DNA of 64,000 nucleotides, taken from positions 9,715,729 through 9,779,728 of the forward strand of contig CP136068.1 in assembly GCA_032622095.1 (NCBI GenBank). Direction: 5' to 3'. The DNA comes from Siphonodentalium dalli. Lineage: Eukaryota > Mollusca > Scaphopoda > Gadilida > Siphonodentaliidae. A model generated the notes under the pieces. It was not told where the DNA came from. It worked only from the letters and a program-made list of their open reading frames with translations, and made no database searches. Each line of letters starts with the position of its first letter. Position 1 is the stretch's first letter. The position numbers were made by a program, and so were the translations under genes. Positions 1 to 11,964 of the stretch are shown here, one piece after another.

Positions 1-199
1 TGACGACCTTAACTATTGCAATATTTGCATCCAATGCACTTTCAGTTGAATAGATCCTTTATCTTGAGGGATTTTTTATTACGAAAAATAGTACATAATT
101 TGACTTTTCATCTAAATCAATACACTTCATACTAAAGACTAGCTGTAAAATCAAACCATGAGAACACTCGTGTTTGTATGTGAAATTTCCAAATTGGTG

Positions 200-560
200 G
201 ATTAGGTATGAAAATTCAAACTATGTTTGCATTAGCCGTGAAATCAGACATGAGTCCAACTTTTTGTCGGTCGTCATGACATTCCAGCTGTTGGTGGGTC
301 AGCCATGAATGTTCGAACTGTCGGTGGGTCAAAGGTGACATTTCCAATTCCTGGTGGGCCAGGCATGACATATCTGCTGGTGGGTCAGTCATGGAATGTT
401 CAACTTTTGGTGGGTCAGCCGTTTAATTTCATCTATTAGTGGATCAAACGTGACATTTCCAACTACTGTTGGTTTAGGAATGACATAGTTCCAATTTTGG
501 GTGAGCTAGGAATGAAAGTTTCAAATTATGAGGTGAAATTGTAGCAACTGGTGGGACCGC
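200..560. repeat. Degenerate ~30-bp minisatellite
   Basis: About ten imperfect copies of a unit of roughly 30 bp, with the core TGGTGGGTCAGCCATGA followed by CATTTCCAACT. The copies diverge toward the right end (TGGTTTAGGAATGACAT, GGGTGAGCTAGGAATGA). No coding potential is seen. Period and copy number were judged by eye. Confidence 0.75.
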
Positions 561-673
561 AGGGTTGGCGCTGAACCAAAAGTTTCTAGAAGAGTACATT
601 TTGGTAGACTAGACAAACACACAAAGTGTCTGTTATAAGTCGGGAAAATCCTATATGTCCATGTATGTCCCTA

Positions 674-1180
674 GTATTAGTATTTAAAGGTACTCAACCC
701 GTAAAGAGGGTCCCCATCTCAACAGATTCCAACAACAACAATCCGATCAGAGGGTCCTATATTACTATTTATTTGGCTTTGGGGGTGAAAAATATTTGAT
801 TCGAGTCGAGGAACCCATCAAACAAAGCTCAGAGTTATTAGATATTGATTTTTGAAAATTCGTATGTTCTCGAGATGAGTACTTATAACTGCCGTCAATT
901 TGGTAACCTGCTCGAGATATTACGCCAAAATTCTATTCAAACAGACAAGGATGGATATCTCTATAATCAAGTGGGTAATAATAACGAATTTTTGACTATC
1001 TTCTGGGCCAGGAAGAATTCCCAATAATGAAAAATAATAGATTTCTAAAATCGATATCTAACAAATCTGAGCTTTGATGGGTGACTTCCTCGACTCGAAT
1101 CAAATATTTTTGACCCCCGAAGCCATTGAAATAGTAATTGAGAGGAGTTTTATCGGGTTGAGTACCTTTAAGTAATATCC
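674..1180. repeat. Inverted duplication of an unknown coding-like fragment
   Basis: The left arm (674-852) and right arm (1047-1180) are reverse complements, about 80-85% alike by eye; the left arm has an extra ~50 bp. Read outward-in, both arms encode nearly the same peptide: KGTQP near the start, then FGG.KYLIRVEE, then QSS(E/D)LLDIDF. The right arm reads on the minus strand within an open frame at 996-1205. The left arm is frameshifted once and ends at a TGA. The ~190-bp loop holds a further open stretch (845-1027, no ATG at its start) that would continue the left arm after a frameshift. Peptide conservation suggests the ancestor was coding, but I do not recognise the family. It could be a mobile-element relic. 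Confidence 0.55.
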
Positions 1181-2395
1181 TTAAATCCAGCCTTTGCAAC
1201 AACAAAACTCATATATAGTTATATGTAGAGTTACATCGCTTTAGTTAATTTTGCCATCGCTAAATCGCTGTTTTAAAAGTAAAACAAACGAGTGTCTTGG
1301 TTTGGTGTCTTGGTTTGGTTCATATCTTGCTAGAAATTAAAGAATTAGAACAACTAATGGTGTGAGTATGTTCAGTGGTGGTGCCACAATTTCCCTAAAT
1401 CATGGAATACAATCACTGCCAGGAGGGGATATATCCCTTAATCTATCGTTGCATATTCATCGATGGGGTGTGACTAACCCTTACATTCCTCCTGATCCTC
1501 ATATGACACTAACGCTGAGTATGTTCTATCAGGAAATCAATGTTGTATATACTTCAGTTTGTGCAGGCAGCAGGGGCATATCTAGGAAATTTACAAACAG
1601 ATCGTATCTTATAGACGTTAAATTTTTTTAAACAGATATAGGCACTGATTTGTTGTTTATATATTGTATATTAGCTAGTGAATTATTGCTAACCATATAT
1701 ATTTAGAAGCCTAAATGTATGTAAATTCAGTTCTGTATTTGGAATTAAAAAGGAAGTAACAATAATACAATAATAATTAATAAAAACAACCTGGTTGGGA
1801 TATGGGGCAGTCGCTTGAATGGACCGAATTCGGAGATGGATAGGGGTGGCTGTCAACAAATTGATGGAAAACAATTACACGGACGGGCGGGTTCCAAAAT
1901 TCGAAGAAAACACTACTTTGTGTATGCGCACTGCTCTTTACCCCCTCCGATTACGGCTTGACTGCGCTACAATATTACAATTAATTGTTTAAAGATGTAT
2001 GTAAACTTCACAGTATTTGGTTTAAACGTCATCACTCCTTCGCTGTTCGAATGCTAAGGGATCTTTTTATCTGTCAGCTGACTTGGTTCAGGTATGTCAT
2101 ATGTGGGTTGTAGACTGATCATATGCGTCAAAAAATGTTGCTTGACGGCAAGGACAGGTTCGTAGCACAACCCACGGGTAATTCGAAAGTAGTTTGGTGA
2201 GCGTGACAGCGACATCTGATCCGTGTTTGGGTTTTCAAATCTGAATTGTATGCAGTCGTTGACTTAAATGTGCTCAATTGGAATTTCTTATTTTCATAAT
2301 TAATAAACCTCCGATAATTTAGATTTCGGATTTCAAATCGGTTGCTGTGAACAATAGTAATCGGGATAACAGTCAAATCAGTCCAATAAGATAAA
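1181..2395. other. Intergenic, no gene recognised
   Basis: AT-rich sequence with one 89-codon open frame (1362-1631) that lacks recognisable motifs and has no splice or repeat support. I see no repeats or promoters I can defend. Confidence 0.5.
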
Positions 2396-2711
2396 AGGTT
2401 TAATGAATACCGTACTTGACGGTAAACATGGTAAAAGACCAAAGCATTGAACAATATTCCGGAACTCCTATGTTGATGCTAAACATTCTGACTTACTACA
2501 CGATTAGCGATGCTTGCTGACAAATCACCGAAATAATTTTGTTTACATAACAATCATGGTTTCGACATTTGAAATTTCGTTATTGGAAAACTAACAATAA
2601 TGTATATACACGTAAGAACAAATCTGCTGGCAAACTTCTTGGAAAAATAATAAATTTTGTAATTACGGAATATGCGTCTTCGAACTTTCTGCCAATTATT
2701 AGTACTATACA
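2396..2711 (+). repeat. Long direct repeat, copy 1 (partner at 56843)
   Basis: About 315 bp that reappears in the same orientation at 56843-57149. Shared blocks include ACTTGACGGTAAACAT, TTGACAAATCACCG, TTTTGTTTACATAACA, GAATATGCGTCTTCGAAC and ACTATAC at the right end. Divergence is scattered with small indels, so the copies are old. It could be a dispersed mobile element or the edge of a segmental duplication. A minus-strand 108-codon open frame (2128-2454) overlaps its left edge and is not convincing. Confidence 0.75.
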
Positions 2712-3232
2712 TTATATTCTGGAATCAAATCAGACAGATATGCATACATGCATTTCAAAGTGAACACCACAAATTAGACCATCTACGTTCTAGTCAGGTC
2801 ACTGTTTGTGTCCGGCATTTTCATTTAATGTACAGCACATAACATTTCCAGCTGTTGGACATTTTGGGCACTTATAAGGGAAAAGTTTTGGAGTGGGTGG
2901 TCTGGTGGGGTCCTGTGTCGGCATAAAATCAGGTTTCCATGGCAACTATTGATGGCATTCCTGCCCACATATGCAATTGTCCTTACCGCTTGACAAAGTT
3001 ATGAAAAAATAATCCGCAAATAGGTCATGGTATCAATATAATCGATAAAATTTGCATACATGATCGATAGCTCCATATCATTATTCTGATGCTACTGAAC
3101 ACAATTGTTTCAAACAAACAGATATATTATACAAAAAGATAGATTGACAGACATTCTTTCCCAGTTATATAAAACTTAACAAAATAATTGGTAAAATTCG
3201 CTAATCATGCGACCGATAATTCTTCTTAATTG
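2712..3232. other. Intergenic, no feature recognised
   Basis: AT-rich sequence. No open frame longer than chance, no tandem structure and no element ends seen. Confidence 0.5.
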
Positions 3233-3345
3233 GCGAATCATATAGACACCGAATTTACCTACTATCGAAACTTATCTGAACGACCAAAGTTAGATATCGC
3301 GATAATTCTGCATTTTTTGTTCTGTTCTGTTTCAAGACTTGGTAA
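3233..3345 (+). repeat. Degenerate copy of the exon 1 acceptor region
   Basis: This ~110-bp stretch matches 6624-6743, the sequence directly upstream of the lectin-like gene's first coding exon. Shared blocks are GCGAATCATA/GTCGAATCATA and GAACGACCAAAGTTAGATAT, followed by a pyrimidine-rich run ending TTTCAAG here where the gene copy ends TTTTCAG. No exon-like sequence follows. It is either a decayed upstream duplication of the gene's 5' region or a repeat that contributed the splice acceptor. Confidence 0.65.
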
Positions 3346-3500
3346 TGGGACACAGATAACCACTAGAAATAAACTACAAGCTTATGTAACATGTGTTCAG
3401 TTCCAGTTTCAAGACTTCAAGAGTTTATAATGATAGTGGAGCGACCAAATCGAAACATATCTCTAGTTTCAAAATACCCCAAACAAAGGTAGATAAAGTT

Positions 3501-3562
3501 GAAACCAACTTGTTTTGAAGAAAAAATATATAAACCAACCTATTTTGAAGAAGAAATATATA
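3501..3562. repeat. Two-copy 31-bp tandem repeat
   Basis: Two adjacent units share AAACCAAC, TTTTGAAGAA and AAATATATA. They differ at a few positions. Confidence 0.7.
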
Positions 3563-4312
3563 GCGTTCACAAAATTGATAGTGACAAATAATAACGGAAT
3601 TGGTGGTGGCTATTGTCAAATCGACGATGAACGATTACCACTAACTTATTTGCCAACACTGTTGGTGTTAAAATAACTACGATATTGTTAGTGTAATAAT
3701 TACTACATTGTATACCATAAATGTACTTGAAATTAAACAAGTGTTACTTAATTTGGATTGTCCTGAAATTTGGAGCCGAAACATCAATGGTCTTGCTGAG
3801 AAATCGCTCTTTTTCACAAACATATTGTTTTCGTAAACATCATGCAAATCGATATTGCATTAATGCGAAATATTTAAAGAAGTTTACATAACTTTGTAAT
3901 GGTTTGCGAGATTCTGGGTTGTAGCTACCCATCCTCAGACACGTGTTTTGTCGAACAATTACACATTGGTGAAAACAACACTTCAACAAATATCCCAATT
4001 GATCATAATGGGAACCGACATGTCTCGTTGCCTGAAAATTAGGCCCGGAGAAATGCTTAAGTTATTAAAGACGTATTCAGGCATCCAAACAACAATAGCA
4101 CATTTTATTGATAACACCTATAAATAAACATGCACCGACGTCGACTTTGTAGGACTGAAATATTTGTTATTAATAACATGTGACACATAATGTATACATA
4201 TGGCCTCGCAAATATCAAAGAAATCACTTTTATTACCAATAATTGGAATTTTGTGTCCGTTCAGTGCGTGGTGTTTTCGTGACTAAAAATAGCGTAGGTC
4301 CGTGGTCATACA
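3563..4312. other. Intergenic, no feature recognised
   Basis: AT-rich sequence without a supported open frame, tandem array or element end. Confidence 0.5.
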
Positions 4313-5380
4313 AGCAGTTACATTTGCATTTTTGTTATTTGCCAGCCGCTGTTTGCAAAGTGCCCCAAATATATCGTATAGTGCTTAATAGTATAGCAAT
4401 TCAGCCACACATCTGTTGACATTGAGAGCACAATCGTTATAGAACGTGATGTGTTCAATACTTCTAATAGGTTAGGGTGCATGAATCTGTGACAATTCGC
4501 ATTTATTATTTGCTTGCCGCTTGTTGTGAAGTGCCACAAGGTGCAGGCTTTCGGGAACCAACAAATGGTGGGTTGGGGTCTTAAAATAGTGAACAATCGC
4601 TTTTCTTATTTGCCAACTTTTTGTAAAGTGTCCCTGGCTGTCGTGAACCAACCCATCTCTAACAATTGTGTATTTCCTGATACAATATTCATTTGTCCAC
4701 GCCGCTGTTTGACATTGAGAGCATGTCCATTCAGTTCTTGGTGGGTACAATAGTTTACTTGGGGTAGAGGGTCACTCAAGACAGTAACAATTCGTCTTTA
4801 TCGTTTACTATCTACTTTTTGTAAGGAGCCATATGTCTTCCTGAGCCATTAAACATTGCATCTTTGCTTATATGTCAGACATTCGGATCAACCTCGGGTT
4901 ATCGTGATAGCATATCCCGTCAGCTATTGGCGTGTTCAAGACTTCAGCTATGGATCGGGGTCACATAAGTTAGTGACCATTAGCCTTTTTTCGTTTGCCA
5001 GCCGCTTGTTGTAACGTGTCATAAGCTTTCGGGAACGGTCGAATCCATAACAGGTGTGAATTGCCTAATAATACTACCATTAAATTTTGTCCACACCATC
5101 ATTTAAATTTCAGAGCATATTATTTCAGTTCGTGGTATGTTTAACAATTAAAGTGGGATAGTATAGTGGGATCCTCAAATGCTCAAAACATAGGCAATCC
5201 GCATTTCGTATTTGCCAGCCGTTGTTTTGTCAAGTGCCCCAGGATTTCATGAGAACCAAACGAGCTATATCAATAGCTAATTCCCTGATGGCAAGACATT
5301 TCGTTCAGACATTCAGCTAATTTTGAGACCTTATAGCTTCAGCTCAAGAGTTCAAATGGTTTAAGGTGTCCCCCAAACAG
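4313..5380. repeat. Old degenerate satellite-like array
   Basis: The motif ATTTGCCAGCCGCTGTTTG followed by AAAGTGCCCC recurs in degenerate form near 4336, 4507, 4608, 4994 and 5213. A second motif, GACATTGAGAGCA, recurs near 4417 and 4709, with a trace near 5115. Spacing is irregular (roughly 90-220 bp), as in an old higher-order array with deletions. The three open frames of 79-92 codons here (4318-4753) run through the repeat on both strands and are not gene candidates. Confidence 0.65.
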
Positions 5381-6623
5381 TAAGAATTTTAAACCACCAC
5401 TTTTGAAAAAAACATCAGTTATTGGTATCGTTGGAATCGGGAGAGCGAGGGCTACATTCCGTCATGATCCCACCTGTATCAAACGATATATCAAACATAA
5501 CAAAATTATGATAAAAATTAGCTCCATGGTTTTCTATCTCCTGTGTTATAATATTATGTATGCACGAGTCAATGACCGTGTGTTTTGACGTCACGTGACC
5601 GGTTACATAAGAAGTTTCCATCAAAAATCAACGAATGGTTGGTTTAGAAAACATAATAAAAACACAAACGCTAAGACAACGAGACTAAACAATTGCAGTT
5701 AGATGTGCGTTTATATATAACTGCATGTGCCAAACGTTGGTTTGTCAAAGCTAGCTTATGTGTTTAAATGTGGGTGTATGGACAAGACATAACGATATAA
5801 CATCTATTCAGCCGCGAATGGCGTTATGTTCCATTTACGGAGATGTAACACTGTAGCCAGGATACGAAGACTAATTAAGAACGTCACGTGATCTCAGTCC
5901 AATTCAATTCAGTCAGAAAGCGGCGTTATAACAGCATATAATTTGCACGTTACGAAATGTGTAAATCAAAAATAATGATCGATGATTTGTTTAATGTCTT
6001 TGAAAACATAACTGTTATGATCTCATTGTTTCCATTAGAAAATTTAGTCACATGCATGTTCATTGAAAAAATATATTATGTTCACAAGCCCAACTAATGT
6101 CAATTCCAGTCTTAAATTCACCTTGAAGATATTCATACAATTTTTATTATATTATCATAGAAAATTCAGCCGAATGCGTGCCATCGGGGCGTGCGTCGTA
6201 CCGTCCGCGTGTATGTCCGTCCGCCCATATATATATCTCGGCTGTAAGCGGCATGCGTTATCGGATGCTGCTGCAATTTTGAATGGAATGTTCAATGACT
6301 TAAGCTATGATGCTGTATGTATACATTGGTATGTACAAACAATGGATATATGTAGTCACAGCCCAGTACAGCATGTTTGTTACAGTGGAGTTATATATGG
6401 ATGTTTGCTGATTTGCCATCTGCGTAGTCCCTGTCTGGGAAATCTGCCACCAACACTGGTGGGGGAGGGGAGAGAGGCTAAACTATAAAGAACCTGGACC
6501 TGCCAATAAATTTAAGTTATTACATGCATGCGTGCCCATCTTGGCGCCACCCTACGCACCATGCTTCGAATCCACTAACAATGCATGTTAACACAGGACG
6601 GTAATGCTTATAATTGCTAACTG
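5381..6623. other. 5' flank of the lectin-like gene
   Basis: The transcription start of the downstream gene probably lies in or before this stretch, because exon 1 begins after a splice acceptor. Two CACGTG E-box palindromes occur, at about 5592 and 5884, but they are too common to call regulatory. A 141-codon open frame (6063-6488) has no recognisable domain. No TATA-initiator arrangement can be defended. Confidence 0.4.
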
Positions 6624-6743
6624 TCGAATCATACAGACGCTGCCTGTACCTGTTATCGAAAAACACATAACACACTCTGCACATATAGCTTACATGAACG
6701 ACCAAAGTTAGATATCGCAATAATAGTGCATTTTTATTTTCAG
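6624..6743 (+). promoter_or_regulatory. Splice acceptor region before the first coding exon
   Basis: A pyrimidine-rich run, TTTTTATTTTCAG, ends at 6743. This implies a non-coding 5' UTR exon somewhere upstream, which I cannot place. An in-frame TAG (6757-6759) between the acceptor and the ATG at 6772 shows that coding starts in this exon. The whole 120-bp stretch is duplicated in degenerate form at 3233-3345. Confidence 0.6.
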
Positions 6744-6771
6744 GTATATACGTGCTTAGAAGATAAAGCAA

Positions 6772-7077
6772 ATGGAAATGTTTGTGTGGTACATCGTTAC
6801 ACTTGGTTTCATGACCGGAGAAGCAGCTTCAAAAACAACACTGTTCAAAGAATCAGCAAATCTAGCTATTAGTGCAGCAGATGCTGACTTACTTGATACT
6901 GTGCAGGTCGTCAATTCCATGAAGTGTGGGCGGAGGTGTTCTTCGTTTGAAACGTGCCTCTCTGCATCTTTCTCCAAGGGAACCGGAGAATGCAGACTAT
7001 CATCGAGGTGGTACGAAGACCCAGGAGGAGATCTGGTAGAAGAAATAGGATCTGACTTCATTCAGAAGGCAAGTATG
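6772..7077 (+). CDS. PAN-EGF-mucin-CTLD protein, exon 1 (signal peptide, PAN-like module)
   Basis: This is the first coding exon of a five-exon secreted lectin-like gene (6772-46790, 303 codons joined). The start is the first ATG after an in-frame TAG; Met-3 is an alternative. Residues 1-18 form a signal peptide (hydrophobic FVWYIVTLGFM, likely cleavage after GEA). Residues ~25-99 form a PAN/apple-like module with cysteines at 52, 56, 62 and 74 in the pattern C-x3-C-x5-C-x11-C, and an FSKGTGECRLS end as in PAN domains. Two donors 9 nt apart both leave phase 0: canonical ATG|GTATGA after 7077, and a textbook GC donor AAG|GCAAGT after 7068. Use of the GC donor would drop three residues. The protein is probably extracellular, and binding through PAN plus CTLD is inferred from the families. 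Confidence 0.8.
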
Positions 7078-7255
7078 GTATGATAATAACGAAACTGGAC
7101 GAAATTGGTTCCGACGAGCGAAAATTCGCAAACATATATATTAAACAATGTTTCTACGTGTTGCTCGAGATTCGAATGTTTCGTTATTACTCGTTTATAT
7201 ACTTCGGGTGCAGTATGCATGTTTTGAACTGCTGCTACAGACAGGTCAAGGGTTG
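7078..7255. other. Start of intron 1
   Basis: Intron 1 spans 7078-12587 (or from 7069 if the GC donor is used). This part has no other feature. Confidence 0.6.
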
Positions 7256-7680
7256 TAGTCTAGGCTGTGCTGGGGGTGACCGTCGCACATCGGGGGAATT
7301 TATGCGACCATCATTTTCTTATGGGAAAATTACTCTAGTTTTCGAATTCAGAGGGCGCCAAGCCGAGATAGGTGACAAAATATAACTTTTCACAATGTTT
7401 CATAGGGCCAACTGGTTAACAGGGCATCAAAATCGGAAATATTGTAAACATATTTGCAAATTGTGGAACGAATGTAGACACTTAATCAGATTCAACATCA
7501 TTTTCCTGCTCTCGTTCTAATTTGGTGACTTCATGGTAAAGAATGTAACGAGGCGCGTCAAAAATGCATGGCGATTCAGACAGAGTGTCGTGTTTCAACT
7601 CTGTACAAACATAATATGTCAGCCAAATACTTCCAAGTTATATACTTTTGGAAATGGTAGGGTATTCCCTATATAAAGAT
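7256..7680 (+). repeat. 430-bp inverted repeat, left copy (intron 1)
   Basis: The reverse complement of 11965-12441. It begins TAGTCTAGGC, continues GGGGGTGACCGTCGCACATC and stays alignable to about GGGTATTCCC, with weaker similarity beyond. Both copies keep an open frame encoding GDRRTSGEFMRPSFSYGKIT, so the ancestor may have been coding there, or the block is a conserved repeat core. The outer ends show TA next to GTCTAGGC on both sides, compatible with a TA target site. It may be one terminal repeat of a 5.2-kb element or a member of a dispersed family. Confidence 0.75.
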
Positions 7681-10600
7681 GTTCCTACTTACATTATATC
7701 TCTCCAAGTATTGACATAATAGACATAAACTTAACCCTCCACCAATTTCACAAATAACCACATAGATGCGTCCATGCAGTTTGTATCCACAAAATAAATT
7801 GACAATGCACAGTTTACCTTGTCATATGGTGTAGAATCGTACGAGGACACTGATAGTGTATAATATCGCTCAAATCCTAGATTAGGAAGGTAATCAAACC
7901 CAAGATGGCGTCCAAGTTTGCCGCCAATTTGTATATTGACACTCTATACACCAGATGTATGCTAACCGGACTAGATCATCACGAGTGCTTTATATAATAT
8001 GGCATTTTCTTGGATGGAGTCTGCATCTTAATACGTATAAGGCAACTGGCTAAGTAAAACCGATGATGGAGACCAAAATGGCCGCCAAAATAAACAGAAC
8101 TGTTCCGATAAAACGACCAACTTCTGAGTTGCAAGACAATCGCATGGTATGACTGTTGTAGCTTATGTTTGCGTACATATATGTCATTGTGGCCAACGTG
8201 TTCCGTATCTGAAGAAACAAGGGGCATTAAGATAGTAACCGTTCATTAATTTCTCCAAATAACGACATCATACAATGTCAAATTGCCTAAATAGGACCTG
8301 ACATCCAATCATTTGATGGTATATAATTAAGTCTACACGATGCTACAACTACATACAACCACATTAGTATATCAATAATAGAAGCCACAACGCCGAATAA
8401 AACATACCTATGCACTAATAATTATATATTCAATTGACGAATCTCAGATTATTGACTGACAGTGGTAACTGGCCAATCGTGTTACAGCTAACGAAGTTCA
8501 AGGACGACGCATTGCAAAACAAAAGAACCTCTCGGCGATGCATTTACACTCGTTTTAAAACGTTGTTTAACACGATAATATAACTTCCTTCCGAGCATTT
8601 AAAGATGTCTAGGTGTGCGTATGCATCTTGAAATAGTGACAGTCGTTATATAAAACAAATTGGAGCCACATTATAACGTTAAATCAACGGTGATATTTTG
8701 GCCAATTTCGAAGCCGAAAACCAACAATGAACGATGTTTACGTTGGATCAGACTGTGTAACAAAAGTCACGAAAACTTCAATATGGACAGGATTACAAGG
8801 AATACATATGTTTGTTCAAAGGTATGTTAATATAGTTTATATGTGTATTTCGGATTTTTAAGTGATATACGGTTTGCTAAAATAACTTTCGTTTGAAAGA
8901 GGGACAACAAAACAGAACAATGATGCAAAAAAATCACCACCGTTTTTTTCGGTAGACAACGCATCAAAGAAATCCAACCTTCTACAATATTATACCGGAT
9001 TCAGTAATTATCGTTTCGATGCGGTATACAAGTTTCTTGTTTCAAATGATTCTACTCGTCCGTTACCATATGTACAAGGTGTCAAGAAATCAGACATGGG
9101 AAGTTAGATTTGAAGGAGCAGTTCTATCTGACATTAATTTTGTAACCTAAGACAAAACTTCGACTTTAGACGATGCGTATTATAAACACTACCGAGATTC
9201 GACTACATAAACCGGCATCGTTGAATGTACAAATTAAGTCACACTTAATAGTGACTAAAAATCTATAATAAAAATTAGAGCAAAACATACTATTATTAGT
9301 CGATGCATATATGCAGATAGTTGGTTGGAAGTACGAACAGTTTAAACAATATCTTTCTTCCAGAAGGCATATAAGTTTATCACTTCCGTGTTATTAAAGC
9401 TCATTTTGTTATATTATGCAACAACTAAGCTCTATTATTTCTCTAGTGTCGATTGCGGATCAAACGTGTGAAAAATCAAATGAAATGCAGCCTCGTTTCA
9501 TGTGTGTTAATCCGACACATCCGTTATAGGTTGTGACATCCATTAGTTCATAACCTCTTTAAGACCAACTTATCAGGTTGAATAACACGGGTGCTTGTCC
9601 TGGCGATTCGAAATGGCCATCGGCTTAAAATTACACTCAAAACCAAACATCATATATTTTAAGAACAGTTTGCTTCCTTTGTGTGGCGTCACATCGGTAC
9701 ATCAAAGGAAAAAGCCGACGCGTAACTCAGATGAATGGTTGTCACTTTATGGAAAAATCTGATTAGCACGTGCACTGCTTTCTGACGTCATTTATGTTAT
9801 GATTTCTTTTGAGAAACTGACATGTCTGGCTGGGTAGGGCCAGTTACTTGCTAAACTACCGGCACATGTGTGGAAATTAAGATTGAAAGGGAGGACTACT
9901 TTCACTACGTATATACATTGACCCCTACATGTTATCCTTTACAAATAGTTTTTCTCACTTCATAATCATTGCTAGGACGGACGAGCGTTACCGTGCGAAT
10001 TTCATTCACACCGAAGAAAAAGAAATCACTTAGGACGAAATTATTTCGCATAATTTTTGTCTGGCACATTATTAATTATTATTGTGGCAGACGTGTCCTG
10101 GAACATGAATTGAGTCAGTCTTAAATCATATCAAGACATTATATTGTTTCCCTCCTTTGTATATCGTTTTTATTTTGTGCCCAATCAATTCTGGCAATTA
10201 ACACCATGCGCTCGCTCCAGCTCACAGTCTCATAAACCGCCCAGCCGCCAGCGCTTGCAATAGTTAGCGACAGTATCTAGGAAGTAATTACGGAGGCGTG
10301 GTTAAATCGGAAACGAGATTCCCCAATTATCAATAACTAAAGGAGTTGTTCCATGCTAGTAGCACATTAGACCCGCAATCATAAACCGTCTGGAGATAAC
10401 TGACCTACCTCTATTCCCGATAATTGCGGATATGTTGTTTATACGAAAAGCTTGGGCAACTTTGTTCACATTACCCCGCTAATGTTGTCAATTGCTCACC
10501 ATGGTAGTTGGTTTCTACGTTCAAACAAGTGATGTTCCAATGTAATAACGGACAATAATCACCAGCAATTTAGACAGCACTAAAATTGTTTTCTCTACAT

Positions 10601-11964
10601 TTCCTCGGGGTGCCACCGCGCACGGAAACGGGTGTTTGCATAAGCAGTTTTAATTCGTATTTGTTTAGTACATCTCGACTCTGAGGATTTAGATAACAAT
10701 GAACGGTTACAGGTTTGTTGCAAATACTCATTTTATGAACTATTCGCAGTGGCAACCGATAGCTTAAATCATTTCACACCGGCAGTTCAAGATTCACGTC
10801 GCTGTCGCAATATATTAATACATCTATTGAGCCTTTTGTTATGATGTTCATCCATTTCGTCAAGAGACGAAGAAATTAGAAGTTTCTACCATATCTTATA
10901 TTGGATAAGGCCTACCCATTCATAGACAATTTCGTTAGACATTTAACCACCGATAACATGATTTCACCATGCTAGTAATTATCAACACTAAGTAACATAC
11001 ATCTAGCGGATCTACACAGCCGGTTGACACGATTAAGTTGATATACGGATGATATATGAACATAATTTAGTCATTAGCTGTCAACTCAGGGAACACTGTA
11101 AAACAGTTGGTTGGCACATGTGCACGGGCATTTCTGCCAATTACGATAAGCCGAGAAGTTGCGATTCATGCGCGGGTTGCAATTGCACGCTTGTTAGTCC
11201 ACTGTGACAGTATTGTTGGATTCAATTGACCTGACCAATCAAATGATGAAATCAAGTTACTCTTCAGCTAGATACGTGATTGTTCCCAACACGTAATTGA
11301 TTATCACAAATAATTTATAAATGGCATGGGTATATACAATTGAAAAATGGACGAATTTTATTAATATTGGGACTATATTAAAATTATAAGAAATAACTCT
11401 GTTTTCGATTTAATAAGGTGGTAAGTTAGAATCGACAATTTTGAAGACAAATTAACTTTAATCGCATAACCTTAGTCGAGACTAGATCGATTTATTAAAT
11501 GTAACACTTAACTGGTTTTCAAAGGGAAAACACGTACCACATTTCAACTCATGAAGTATCTCGATCTAAATTCCTACCAGGTGTACACATAAGAAAGTAG
11601 AGAGATTTGTAATTTAATATGCTTGATGCAATGGGTGTTGCTACTTTCGAAGTTTCATATGTGTGGTATATTATGTGTAAGTTTACTATATGCCTTGCCA
11701 CCTGTCCCCGAAGAATCTATATTATGAGCAAATATGTCCAACAGCCATCAAATGTCCGACTGCGATTGTCTATATATGACACACATTCAATCTAACGACA
11801 ATAACTTGACAAGAACGTGTGTCATTGTTGAACAGAGGACCGTCGTCACGTGCAACGGTGGAACCTGGTTTGATTGTATGGTGCTAACATGGTAAACTTA
11901 GTCAAATAATACCGACCAATTACGGCTTCAAATTCCCCAATATTAAGCTAAACAGATATGAACA
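7681..11964. other. Intron 1 interior, no gene
   Basis: 4.3 kb between the two inverted copies. No open frame above chance and no transposase motif seen. Sequences resembling YY1 sites (AAGATGGCGTCC at ~7902, AAAATGGCCGCC at ~8077) occur. A short stretch near 11850 reads CNGGTWFDC between a possible acceptor and donor; it may be chance or a relic EGF exon. Confidence 0.45.

Noticed and set aside
2128-2454. 108-codon minus frame
   Set aside because: Partly inside a repeat whose other copy (56843) has a stop soon after the shared part and several amino-acid changes.
6063-6488. 141-codon + frame just upstream of exon 1
   Set aside because: No domain, signal or coherent composition; not linked to exon 1 by frame or splice sites. 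Likely chance.
11835-11885. Short stretch reading CNGGTWFDC, like an EGF start
   Set aside because: Too short, lacks the rest of an EGF pattern, and the five exons already join without it. Could be a relic but cannot be supported.
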